This document shows, one piece after another, positions 1 to 7,348 of a stretch of 17,008 bases of DNA. Location: the NCBI GenBank assembly GCA_945788205.1, contig CALZLE010000036.1, forward strand, positions 1 through 17,008, in the 5' to 3' direction. The DNA comes from an uncultured Desulfuromonadales bacterium. Lineage in GTDB: Bacteria > Desulfobacterota > Desulfuromonadia > Desulfuromonadales > Geopsychrobacteraceae. The translations under genes were made by a program, and so were the position numbers. Positions within the stretch are counted from its first letter, which is position 1; every line of letters starts with the position of its first letter. The notes under the pieces are model-generated. The model was given only the letters and a program-made list of their open reading frames with translations, was not told where the DNA came from and made no database searches.

Positions 1-1053
1 AACCAGCTGCGATAGAAAAGAAACGCCGCCCAAGCCTCCAAGCGATGTCGAGCCGAAGATTCCTGCCGCAATCCCCCCCCAGGTGCCGACGACACCGTGC
101 AACGGCCAAACACCCAGAACATCATCAATCTTCAGCTTCTCCTGTTCATACTGGAAGCCATAAACAAAAATCAGCGCGCCAAGCCCTCCGATGAAGAAAG
201 CGCCGATCGGATGAACCAGATCGGATCCAGCACAGATTGCAATCAAGCCTGCCAAGGCACCGTTGTGCACGAATCCGGGGTCATTCTTACTCGTCACCAG
301 GGCGAAAAGAACTCCGCCAACCATCGCCATCAGGGAATTAACCGCAACCAGACCGGAAATTCCATCCAAACTCTGCGCACTCATTACGTTGAAACCGAAC
401 CAACCGACCGCCAGAATCCAGCTCCCGAGAGCAAGAAACGGGATATTACTGATCGGGATTGCCTGACTCCGGCCGCGCACAAAACGCCCCATCCGTGGAC
501 CCAGGATAATAACGGCTGGCAACGCCAACCAGCCACCAATTGAGTGAACCACAACACTTCCGGCAAAATCGTGAAACTGAGCACCGAAGGTCGATTCAAA
601 AAAGCTCTGGAGTCCTGCGCTGTTCTGTCCCCAGATGATCGATTCAAAAATCGGGTAGGAAATCCCGGCAAAGACGGCTCCGGCAAAAACTTGTGGCCAA
701 AACTTGGCTCGCTCGGCGATACCGCCGGAGATAATCGCCGGAATACAGGCTGCAAAGCAGAGCAGAAAGAAGAAACGAACCAGCTCATACCCCTGATTGC
801 CGCCCATCAACTCTGATGCAGGCAACAAAAAGTGCACACCGTAAGAGATTGGATAACCGATCAGAAAATAGACAACAGTCGAAACTGACCAGTCGGACAG
901 AATCTTCACAAAAGCGTTAACCTGACTTTTGCGCCGAACAGTCCCGACTTCAAGAAAAGCAAAGCCGGCGTGCATGGCAAAAACCATGACCGCACCAAGT
1001 AACAAAAACAGAACATCCCCGCCATGCTGCAGGGTCGCAAGCGATGCTTCCAT
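1..1053 (-). CDS. amt: Ammonium transporter, Amt family (3' end beyond window)
   Basis: Inner-membrane ammonium channel. The minus frame stays open from the ATG at 1053 to base 1, giving 351 residues without a stop, so perhaps the last 50 or more residues lie outside the window. The sequence is almost entirely hydrophobic helices. It carries Amt hallmarks: EVGTVRRKSQVN after the first helix, AIISGGIAERAKFWP near residue 110, the HDFAGSVVVH segment with the structural Asp (about 162) and first pore His (about 170), the GWFGFN motif near 217, and WPLHGVVGTWGGI with the second pore His (about 319). The start is supported by a strong AGGAGGT about 7 bases upstream. There is no separate signal peptide: the first helix begins at about residue 14. 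A glnK partner is often adjacent in other genomes but would lie outside this window. Function is confident from the twin-His pore; the substrate is inferred from the family. Confidence 0.95.
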   Translation of the reverse strand, partial: MEASLATLQHGGDVLFLLLGAVMVFAMHAGFAFLEVGTVRRKSQVNAFVKILSDWSVSTVVYFLIGYPISYGVHFLLPASELMGGNQGYELVRFFFLLCFAACIPAIISGGIAERAKFWPQVFAGAVFAGISYPIFESIIWGQNSAGLQSFFESTFGAQFHDFAGSVVVHSIGGWLALPAVIILGPRMGRFVRGRSQAIPISNIPFLALGSWILAVGWFGFNVMSAQSLDGISGLVAVNSLMAMVGGVLFALVTSKNDPGFVHNGALAGLIAICAGSDLVHPIGAFFIGGLGALIFVYGFQYEQEKLKIDDVLGVWPLHGVVGTWGGIAAGIFGSTSLGGLGGVSFLSQLV

Positions 1054-1119
1054 CAGAAAGACCTCCTCGTCTTATCAGTGTTGTTCGCAACATCATTGTT
1101 TGATAGCAGAGAAGCTCTT

Positions 1120-1135
1120 TACAATTGCCATGCCG
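1120..1135 (-). promoter_or_regulatory. Possible sigma-54 (-24/-12) promoter for amt
   Basis: Reading the minus strand, CGGCATGGCAATTGTA resembles the sigma-54 pattern TGGCACG-N4-TTGCA. The GGCA core and TTG are present at correct spacing, but the usual -12 GC is GT here. It would give a leader of about 55 nt before the amt ATG. Nitrogen-regulated amt genes often use sigma-54, which makes the match plausible, but the imperfect -12 keeps this speculative. Confidence 0.25.
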
Positions 1136-1224
1136 TTTAGAAGATCCCGAAAGTTACGCTTTTTCGCCCGGCAAACAGAAGAAAACAGATGATATTTTAA
1201 TCACGACTGCTCAATCATTAATCA

Positions 1225-1258
1225 TTCCGCGGAAAAAAGTCGCTTCTCCGGAAAAAAG
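1225..1258. repeat. Two 15-bp direct repeats in the amt/chemoreceptor divergent region
   Basis: TTCCGCGGAAAAAAG at 1225-1239 and TTCTCCGGAAAAAAG at 1244-1258 differ at two positions and are offset by 19 bp, close to two helical turns. They end 15 bases before the chemoreceptor -35 hexamer. The spacing and position resemble a tandem operator or an A-tract upstream element. No known regulator is recognised. The rest of the 315-base gap (1054-1368) holds only the two promoter candidates. Confidence 0.4.
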
Positions 1259-1273
1259 AAGGGGAAGACCTGC

Positions 1274-1302
1274 TTGCATGTTTTCCATTAACAATATACA
1301 AT
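1274..1302 (+). promoter_or_regulatory. Sigma-70-like promoter for the chemoreceptor gene
   Basis: TTGCAT at 1274-1279 and TACAAT at 1297-1302 are separated by exactly 17 bases. The -10 matches the consensus at five of six positions, the -35 only at its TTG. Transcription would begin near 1309, giving a leader of about 60 nt to the ATG at 1369. This argues against the earlier in-frame ATG at 1306, which would fall at or before the transcription start. Confidence 0.5.
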
Positions 1303-1368
1303 CTTATGGTTTCTATTAATTTTCTAATCCAGCTCTCGACTGGATATCACTGTTGTTACGAGGCTTCA

Positions 1369-3786
1369 ATGCAAAGAATCATCAGCATCCGCTGGAAAAT
1401 ATTAGCCGGGCTGCTTGCCTTGGCCATCCTACCGATGCTCTTGCTCACTTATCTTTTCTCCGACATTGCCAGTAGTCAGATCCGTGAGCAGATGGAGCTG
1501 ATGGCTGATCAGGCGGGACGTTACATCATGCAGGGGGCTTCGAACAGCGAAGATCAGCTGCTTGAATCGCTTGAAATAATTGGCAAGGATAGTGATCTGT
1601 TAAATGCTGTCTACTTCGGTCAGGTCACGGGAGATCCAAAGCAGCTCCATTCTGCCCTGAAACATTTCCAAGCTCAATTCGGCTTCACACGACTTGAGTT
1701 CGTCTATGCCGACCAACAACGCCACATATTAGATGCAGATTCAAAAACTGGTAAGCCGATCGTCCTCAAGAAGGACGATCCCGAAAAGACAGAATTCAAA
1801 TCAAAGAGCGACACACAAATTGCCATTAACGGAAACAATCTCAGCATCACCGGAAGCGTACCCCTGACCTATGAAGGTGAACTCATTGGCAATCTGCGTG
1901 CATACCATTATCTTGATGATACATATGCCGAATTCCTGCAGGAAACCACTGCCGCTGAGATTGCCTTCCATGACGGTAAAAAAGTTATTGCCAGCAGCGT
2001 CGATGAACTAAAGAAGCAGCTCAACCTGAATAAAATGCTCGATGAAGATGCGGTGCAGATGAGTCTGAATAACCGCTCTCACATTGTTTACAACTATCCG
2101 CTTAACCACAACTCGGCTGGATTCCTGGTGGCCCTCGACCGCTCTTCAATTCTGGCTGCCAACAGAACGATGCAGCGAACCCTGGTGATGATCGTCATCG
2201 GTGTTATGGCTGTTGCTATTTTCCTGGGAATCATCATTTCTCGTGGCATTGCCAGGCCGCTCGATTCTGTGGTGCAGAACCTGAAGGAGATTGCTGAAGG
2301 GGATGCCGACCTGACACAGCAACTTGAAATTACGTCAAATGATGAGATTGGTGTTCTCGCCAGCAGCTTTAATCTGTTTGTTGAGCGACTCAGGGGGATT
2401 GTTGAAAGTACCCGGAAAGCCTCCAGTGGCTTAACCGAGGCGACAGGCTCTATCCGGAATCGATCGAGCGAAGTCAGCCACGCCGCCGGCCAACAGACCA
2501 AGGCGATGGAACAGTCTCATTTGAGTATTACAGAAATCGGCAAGGCCTCTGGTGATATTGCCGACAACGTCTCTAACCTGGTTGCTTCGGTCCAGCAAAG
2601 TGCTGCGGCAACCCACGAGCTGGAATCGACCACTTTTAGCATCACCGAACAGATGGAAAACCTGTTCGGCATCATCAGCGATATCTCCAGCTCTATCCAT
2701 CAGCTCTCTTCCTCAAACGAACAAATTGACGGCAACATTCTCGAGCTCTCCAATAATGCCCGCGAGACATCGAAATCAGCCGAAGAGTTGGATCACGCGA
2801 CCAGCACGATTGAAAAAAGTGCCGAGCAGACCAGTCAGATCGCTCAGCAAGCCGCCGCGGATGCCCTGGAAGGCAAAGCTGCAGTGCAGGCAACGATTCA
2901 AGGGATTCGCGAATTAGAAGAGATTATGGAGAAATCCTACACTGCGATACATGAGCTGGGGTCACGCTCCGATGCGATCGGTAACATCATCAACGTTATT
3001 GCCGAAGTCGCTGACCAGACCAACCTGCTTGCCCTAAATGCCGCCATCATCGCAGCCCAAGCCGGTGAGCATGGACAAGGTTTTGCCGTGGTCGCCGAAG
3101 AAATCCGTAACCTAGCTGAACGAACCTCTGTCTCAACAAAAGAGATCGCGGAGATTATCGAAAACCTGCAGCAGGGCACCAAGACTGCTGTTAGCACAAT
3201 TGAGGCTGGCACTTTGCGCGCCCAAGAAGAAGTCGCCCGTTCTGCTGAGACAGGACAAGCACTGGAAAAGCTCCACGAAAGCTCACTGATCTCAACCGAA
3301 CAGATTACCGGCATCGCCAAACAGACACAAAAACAGTCGGAAGAAAACCGTACAATTGCCCACGCAGTCCTCGGGATCACCAAAATGCTCGACCAGATCG
3401 CGACCTCTATCGGTCAGCAGACCGCCAGCACCCGAAACCTGTCAAATGCTGCAGAGTCAATGAAAAACATTGCCGGCCGCGTCAAAAACAGTACTGCAGA
3501 GCAAGGTCGGGGTGGCCAACAAATTGCTCAGAGCATGGAACATATTCAGCAAATGATTGAACGGATCGACAGCGCGACCAGAGAACAGAACGAACGTAGT
3601 AGCGAGGTCGTCGAATCCGTTTCCATGGTGCGGCAGATCGCTGAAGAGAACTCGTCCCGAGCGAACGACATGGACGCTCTGGTTGAAAACCTGTTTGAAC
3701 ATACCGATCTCCTGCAGCGAGAAATGGGAGCTTTCAAAATCGAGGAGGACAACGAGAAGGCCCAAGCGACCGGCAGTTCCAATTGA
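1369..3786 (+). CDS. Methyl-accepting chemotaxis protein (Cache-like sensor, HAMP, signalling domain)
   Basis: Transmembrane chemoreceptor of 805 residues passing a periplasmic signal to CheA/CheW. Visible order: short basic N-terminus; membrane helix 1 (about 10-31); periplasmic region of about 235 residues that looks Cache-like; membrane helix 2 (about 269-290); HAMP (about 291-345, with EIAEGDADLTQQLEI and DEIGVLASSFN); then a long heptad-rich signalling domain. The hairpin tip lies at about 545-590 (ADQTNLLALNAA...AGEHGQGFAVVAEEIRNLAERT). At the tip the usual AAIEAARAGE reads AAIIAAQAGE: Ile561 replaces Glu and Gln564 replaces Arg. No CheR-tethering pentapeptide is present at the C-terminus. 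The start at 1369 is preferred over 1306 because GAGG lies 5 bases upstream and the promoter -10 ends at 1302. No che genes adjoin it. The ligand is unknown. Confidence 0.95.
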   Translation: MQRIISIRWKILAGLLALAILPMLLLTYLFSDIASSQIREQMELMADQAGRYIMQGASNSEDQLLESLEIIGKDSDLLNAVYFGQVTGDPKQLHSALKHFQAQFGFTRLEFVYADQQRHILDADSKTGKPIVLKKDDPEKTEFKSKSDTQIAINGNNLSITGSVPLTYEGELIGNLRAYHYLDDTYAEFLQETTAAEIAFHDGKKVIASSVDELKKQLNLNKMLDEDAVQMSLNNRSHIVYNYPLNHNSAGFLVALDRSSILAANRTMQRTLVMIVIGVMAVAIFLGIIISRGIARPLDSVVQNLKEIAEGDADLTQQLEITSNDEIGVLASSFNLFVERLRGIVESTRKASSGLTEATGSIRNRSSEVSHAAGQQTKAMEQSHLSITEIGKASGDIADNVSNLVASVQQSAAATHELESTTFSITEQMENLFGIISDISSSIHQLSSSNEQIDGNILELSNNARETSKSAEELDHATSTIEKSAEQTSQIAQQAAADALEGKAAVQATIQGIRELEEIMEKSYTAIHELGSRSDAIGNIINVIAEVADQTNLLALNAAIIAAQAGEHGQGFAVVAEEIRNLAERTSVSTKEIAEIIENLQQGTKTAVSTIEAGTLRAQEEVARSAETGQALEKLHESSLISTEQITGIAKQTQKQSEENRTIAHAVLGITKMLDQIATSIGQQTASTRNLSNAAESMKNIAGRVKNSTAEQGRGGQQIAQSMEHIQQMIERIDSATREQNERSSEVVESVSMVRQIAEENSSRANDMDALVENLFEHTDLLQREMGAFKIEEDNEKAQATGSSN

Positions 3787-3812
3787 CAAGTGCCGACCGA
3801 GTAAGCTAGAGT
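3783..3812 (+). promoter_or_regulatory. Sigma-70-like promoter for the SAM riboswitch/metX transcript
   Basis: A perfect TTGACA at 3783-3788 is followed after 18 bases by TAGAGT at 3807-3812 (four of six consensus positions). The -35 box contains the stop codon of the chemoreceptor gene (TGA, 3784-3786). Transcription would start near 3820, just ahead of the riboswitch P1 helix at 3838, which is the expected geometry. Confidence 0.5.
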
Positions 3813-3837
3813 CGATCTCACAAGCAACACGTACAAC

Positions 3838-3970
3838 GTCTTTATCCAGAGTGGTGGAGGGAAACGGCCCTGTGAAACCACGGCAACCGGCCAGTAACGC
3901 AAAAGCGTCACGGGTGCCTGGTGCCAATTCCTGCCCGTTGAAACGAACGTTTCAAGGGACAGATGAGGAC
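3838..3970 (+). promoter_or_regulatory. SAM-I (S-box) riboswitch aptamer
   Basis: Cis-acting leader RNA that binds S-adenosylmethionine and lowers metX expression. The S-box core is clear: TTATCCAGAG, then GGTGGAGGGAAACGGCCCTG, then TGAAACCACGGCAACC, then GGTGCCAATTCCTGCCC. P1 forms nine uninterrupted pairs including G-U (3838-3846 with 3962-3970). P2 uses GTGGT with ACCAC. P3 includes CCAG/CTGG and ACGC/GCGT. P4 has TTGAAACG paired with CGTTTCAA, capped by AA and extended by CCC/GGG. A terminator follows at 4003, so control is most simply transcriptional attenuation with SAM favouring termination. I did not resolve a convincing antiterminator; AAGGG at 3954-3958 could pair with CCCTT at 4009-4013. 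Confidence 0.96.
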
Positions 3971-4002
3971 GGAGCCACTGATACCATTCAACAATGTATC
4001 TG

Positions 4003-4040
4003 ACAGGCCCCTTCCTATTTTCTGGAAGGGGCCTGTTTTC
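4003..4040 (+). terminator. Intrinsic terminator of the SAM riboswitch
   Basis: Thirteen perfect base pairs, ACAGGCCCCTTCC (4003-4015) with GGAAGGGGCCTGT (4024-4036), close an 8-base loop and are followed by a short T run. It sits between the aptamer and the metX start, 30 nt before the initiation codon, where an S-box expression platform belongs. A small hairpin (GATAC/GTATC, about 3980-4000) lies between aptamer and terminator. Confidence 0.93.
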
Positions 4041-4069
4041 GTTATGTCAATCTGCGAAGGGGAATTTCC

Positions 4070-5182
4070 TTGAACGATTCCGTCGGGCTGGTCGCCACAG
4101 AATATGTCGATTTCGATGTCGAACTGCGACTCGAAAGCGGCCGCCTGCTTGGCCCTCTGACAATTGCCTATGAGAGCTACGGCCAGCTCGATGCCGACCG
4201 CTCAAACGTCATCCTCGCCACCCATGCCTGGACCGGGGACGCCCATGCCGCGGGAGTCCACAGCGAAGAAGATCGCAAGCCGGGCTGGTGGGACAATATG
4301 ATTGGCCCCGGCAAGGTTTTCGATACCAACAAATATTTTGTGCTCTGCAGCAACGTCATCGGCTCCTGTAAAGGCTCCACCGGCCCGACCAGCACGAATC
4401 CCCGAACCGGCCGTCCGTACCGTCTCAATTTTCCCGCTCTGATGGTCCGTGACATGGTCCGGGCACAGAAACTGCTCATCGATCATCTGCAGATCAAATC
4501 GTTGAAAACTGTTGTCGGCGGTTCAATGGGAGCGATGCAGGCACTGGAGTGGGGTATTCACTACCCGGAGATGGTCCGCTCAATCGTACCGATCGCTGGA
4601 ACTGGCCGCACCTCGCCAATGGCGATTTCCCTCAACGCCCTGGCGCGGCAAGCGATTTTCAACGATCCGCTCTGGAAAAAGGGGAACTACCGGCTGGAAC
4701 ACCCCCCTGCCGATGGGCTGGCATTGGCCCGTGCAGTCGGGCATATTTCTTTTCTTTCCGATACTTCGATGAATCTTAAGTTCGGACGCAGGTTCTCGGT
4801 CCGGGACGGGATGTTCGACTTTTTTGGTAAGTTTGAAATTGAGCGCTATCTCGACTACAACGGTGGCAATTTTGTCGACAAATTCGATACCAATTCGTTC
4901 CTCTACCTGGCAAAGGCGCTCGACCTGTACGATGTTGCCTGGAATTTCGACTCCTTCAGTGACGCCCTCGATCGCCTCAACTGTCCGTCGCTCTGGTTCG
5001 CCTTCAGTTCCGACTGGCTCTATACACCGTCACAGACTGAAGACGTGGTCAATGAATTGCGACGACTGAATAAACCGGTCGATTATCAGTTGATTCAGTC
5101 CGACTACGGACATGACTCCTTTCTGGTTGAGCCAGAGAAATTCATCCCACAGTTACAAAATTTTCTCGACGAGCTCGAGTAA
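4070..5182 (+). CDS. metX: Homoserine O-acetyltransferase (MetX)
   Basis: Alpha/beta-hydrolase-fold enzyme of 370 residues that acylates homoserine, the first committed step from homoserine to methionine; cytoplasmic. The nucleophile elbow is VVGGSMGAMQALEW with Ser152; Asp315 (FSSDWLYTP) and His348 (DYGHDSFLVE) complete the catalytic triad. The N-terminal LATHAWTGDAHAAG, GWWDNMIGPGK and GSCKGSTGPTSTNP blocks are typical of the family. The start codon is TTG: no in-frame ATG lies near the conserved N-terminus, and GAAGGGG lies about 8 bases upstream. It is a single-gene unit behind a SAM-I riboswitch, fitting feedback by the pathway end product. A metW gene, often adjacent elsewhere, is absent. 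Acetyl-CoA is the presumed donor; acyl specificity in this family cannot be read with certainty from sequence alone. Confidence 0.96.
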   Translation: MNDSVGLVATEYVDFDVELRLESGRLLGPLTIAYESYGQLDADRSNVILATHAWTGDAHAAGVHSEEDRKPGWWDNMIGPGKVFDTNKYFVLCSNVIGSCKGSTGPTSTNPRTGRPYRLNFPALMVRDMVRAQKLLIDHLQIKSLKTVVGGSMGAMQALEWGIHYPEMVRSIVPIAGTGRTSPMAISLNALARQAIFNDPLWKKGNYRLEHPPADGLALARAVGHISFLSDTSMNLKFGRRFSVRDGMFDFFGKFEIERYLDYNGGNFVDKFDTNSFLYLAKALDLYDVAWNFDSFSDALDRLNCPSLWFAFSSDWLYTPSQTEDVVNELRRLNKPVDYQLIQSDYGHDSFLVEPEKFIPQLQNFLDELE

Positions 5183-5202
5183 GGCACTCCACGCACATGC
5201 CC

Positions 5203-6111
5203 TCAACCCACACCGAGGGAATAGTGATTGCGCCCCTTCTCTTTCGCGACATAAAGCTGTTCGTCAGCGCGCCGGTGAAGTTCGACCGGTTCAACCTTTT
5301 GGTTGGGAATCAGCGTTGATCCGCCAACGCTTATCGTCACGACCTCAGAGATGGGCGATCGCTCGTGCGGTATTGCTGCCTCCTCTATTGTCGTGCGAAA
5401 TCGATCCGCCACAACATCAAGAGATTCGAAGGGGGTATCTGGCAACAGGGCGACAAATTCTTCTCCACCGATTCGTGCCAAAAGATCGCCACCGCGACTG
5501 AGAGCCCCCGTCAGCAGTTGCGCCACCTTAATCAGACAGCTATCACCGGCCAAATGACCGTAACAATCATTGTACAATTTGAAGCAGTCGATATCGAGAA
5601 CAAGCAACGACAGTGGTTTTTCAGACCGCTGGCAGCGCCTCCATTCACGCTCTAAAGTCTCATCAAAACAACGGCGATTGGGAACTCCCGTCAGCGGGTC
5701 AGTCGTCGACAATTTTTCGAGATACTCACGCTGCTGTTTGGCTTCAATTTGAATCTTCACCCGCGCGAGAACAACGCTCTTATTTATCGGCTTGGCAATA
5801 TAATCCGCAGCACCAGCCTCCAAGCCTTTGGTTTCGTCTTCAGCAGAGACAAGAGCGGTGATAAAAATAATCGGGATATCTTTTGTCTCCGGATCGCCCT
5901 TCAGGGTCTGGCAAAGCTTCTGACCATCGAAGATTGGCATATTGATGTCGAGCAAAACCAGATCGATTTGTTCCTGCCTGGCCAGCCGAAGACCTTCGAG
6001 TGAATTGTCCGCGCATATAACGTCGTAATCTTCGTCGAGCATGCCGGACAACAAATTCATAATCAATTTATCGTCGTCGACAATGAGAATCTTTCCTGTC
6101 GGCATCTCCAT
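5203..6111 (-). CDS. Response regulator with GGDEF output (diguanylate cyclase)
   Basis: Two-component output protein of 302 residues that makes cyclic di-GMP from two GTP; cytoplasmic. The N-terminal receiver domain (about 6-122) has the acidic pocket Asp12-Asp13, phosphoacceptor Asp55 (LVLLDINMP), Thr85 and Lys107 (YIAKP). A short helical linker leads to the GGDEF domain (about 135-298) beginning TDPLTGVPNRR. The active site is GGEEF at 215-219, an active variant. An inhibitory-site motif RGGD lies at 206-209, five residues before it, so product inhibition is expected. The order is PleD/WspR-like with a single receiver. The start at 6111 has GGAGAT upstream; a second ATG lies two codons in. 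It converges on metX with a 20-base gap. No cognate kinase is next to it. Confidence 0.95.
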   Translation of the reverse strand: MEMPTGKILIVDDDKLIMNLLSGMLDEDYDVICADNSLEGLRLARQEQIDLVLLDINMPIFDGQKLCQTLKGDPETKDIPIIFITALVSAEDETKGLEAGAADYIAKPINKSVVLARVKIQIEAKQQREYLEKLSTTDPLTGVPNRRCFDETLEREWRRCQRSEKPLSLLVLDIDCFKLYNDCYGHLAGDSCLIKVAQLLTGALSRGGDLLARIGGEEFVALLPDTPFESLDVVADRFRTTIEEAAIPHERSPISEVVTISVGGSTLIPNQKVEPVELHRRADEQLYVAKEKGRNHYSLGVG

Positions 6112-6219
6112 ATTTTATCTCCAGTGTCGTGTCCGCTTGTGCTTCGATTTTATCCGGAGCCAGAGAAAACCAACCCCGTGTTCGGTGGCTCGAAACCATC
6201 GAAGAAGAAATATCCCTGG

Positions 6220-6384
6220 TTACTTCCCAAACAGATCCAGCTGTTTAAACTTATGTTTTTCCGATTTGAACGGTCGCGGTTGAAAACGTGGGCACTCAAG
6301 CATCAGCATCGAAATCGGCTGTTTGCACTGCCGGATACAACGGATACAAAGTTTATTGAATTCTTCTGTCTGCTTTTCATTCAT
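6220..6384 (-). CDS. Small four-cysteine protein, function unknown
   Basis: Predicted 54-residue soluble protein. Four cysteines are arranged C-x2-C-x3-C-x10-C (13, 16, 20, 31), within LCIRCIRQCKQP and LECPRFQPRPFK. That spacing suggests a bound zinc ion or possibly an iron-sulfur cluster. The pattern of CKQ followed by CPRF with a basic, proline-containing tail looks like a conserved small family rather than a chance frame, though I cannot name it. I chose the ATG at 6384, not the frame's first ATG at 6450, because AGAGGA lies 7 bases upstream and the extra 22 residues look non-coding. It lies 108 bases upstream of the diguanylate cyclase on the same strand and is divergent from the hydrolase gene at 6530. 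No function is assigned. Confidence 0.65.
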   Translation of the reverse strand: MNEKQTEEFNKLCIRCIRQCKQPISMLMLECPRFQPRPFKSEKHKFKQLDLFGK

Positions 6385-6529
6385 GCAACATCCTCTAGTC
6401 TCTCCGCAGTCTACTGTAGAGCATCCATAGTGGCAAGCGCTCTGGTACAATCAATTGTTGTCCCCCTTGGAGCAAAATGTTAGATTATTAAAATCTTTTT
6501 TTATAAAGCAAAGAACCCACGGTTAAATC

Positions 6530-7348
6530 ATGCCCGCTGCGACACTTGACATCACTATTCTCGGCTCTGGAACCAGCACCGGCATCCCGGTCGTCGGTTG
6601 TGATTGCAGCGTATGCCAATCCGCTGATCCGCGAAACAAACGAACCCGTTGCAGTGCTCTGATAAAGCACGGTCAGTACAATATCCTGATCGATACAGCC
6701 ACCGATCTGCGCCAACAAGCATTGCGGGAGAATATCCGCCATATTGATGCCGTCCTCTATACCCACAGTCATGCTGACCACATGCATGGGATTGACGACT
6801 TACGCAGCTTCAACCTCCGCCAGAAAGCTGCGATCCCTCTTTACGGTTCGCCCCGCACCCTGGAACGGGTCAGAGACAATTTTGCTTATATTTTTGCCGA
6901 TGCCGAAATACCCGGCTATGTCCCCCGACTCAGTCTGCAACCGATTGAAACGGCTTTCCCGTTATTCGATTTGAATATCGTTCCGATCCCCCTGAACCAT
7001 GGCGGCATGCAGGCCTACGGCTACCGATGTGGTCCCTTTGCCTACCTGACCGACTGCAATGGTATTCCGGAAGAGTCTCTGCCGCTGTTGGAGAATCTGG
7101 AGCTGCTCGTGCTCGACGGTCTTCGGTTTAAACCGCACAACACCCATTTCAATATTCCGCAAGCGATTGAGATGGCGCAGAAAATCGGGGCGCGACAAAC
7201 CTTGTTGACTCACCTCAGTCACGAAGTCGATCACCCCCGTCACGACCCGCAGCTACCGGAGCGAATCAGCTTTGCCTATGACGGGCAACACTTCTCGCTG
7301 GAGATATCTCAAACAGAAGAAAAAGCCGTTGGGAGCCAGCTGTCATGA
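6530..7348 (+). CDS. PhnP-like metallo-beta-lactamase-fold hydrolase
   Basis: Predicted cytoplasmic metal-dependent phosphodiesterase of 272 residues. It opens with ILGSGTSTGIPVVGCDCSVC, the PhnP-type start, whose Cys24, Cys26 and Cys29 probably hold a structural zinc. The catalytic motif is THSHADH (His79, His81, Asp83, His84), with further ligands expected from LNHGG, YLTDC and LTHLSHE. In E. coli PhnP cleaves cyclic ribose phosphate in phosphonate breakdown. No phn gene is present here, so the substrate is probably different; related hydrolases act on cyclic nucleotides or phosphodiesters. The Shine-Dalgarno is weak (ACGG). Its stop codon overlaps the start of the next gene (ATGA), indicating translational coupling with the 607-residue protein. 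The fold is certain; the substrate is not known. Confidence 0.9.
   Translation: MPAATLDITILGSGTSTGIPVVGCDCSVCQSADPRNKRTRCSALIKHGQYNILIDTATDLRQQALRENIRHIDAVLYTHSHADHMHGIDDLRSFNLRQKAAIPLYGSPRTLERVRDNFAYIFADAEIPGYVPRLSLQPIETAFPLFDLNIVPIPLNHGGMQAYGYRCGPFAYLTDCNGIPEESLPLLENLELLVLDGLRFKPHNTHFNIPQAIEMAQKIGARQTLLTHLSHEVDHPRHDPQLPERISFAYDGQHFSLEISQTEEKAVGSQLS

Noticed and set aside
97..543. Plus-strand open frame of 148 codons
   Set aside because: It runs antisense to the ammonium transporter, whose minus frame carries all family motifs; the plus translation has no family character.
384..788. Minus-strand open frame of 134 codons inside amt
   Set aside because: Same strand but a different frame from the transporter; it is a shadow of the real gene, which is unbroken across this span.
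1306..1368. 21-residue N-terminal extension of the chemoreceptor
   Set aside because: No ribosome binding site precedes the ATG at 1306 and the promoter -10 lies at 1297-1302, so it would be at or before the transcript start.
3557..4003. Plus-strand open frame of 148 codons across the end of the chemoreceptor
   Set aside because: Out of frame with the chemoreceptor and running through the SAM riboswitch, whose structured RNA explains the sequence.
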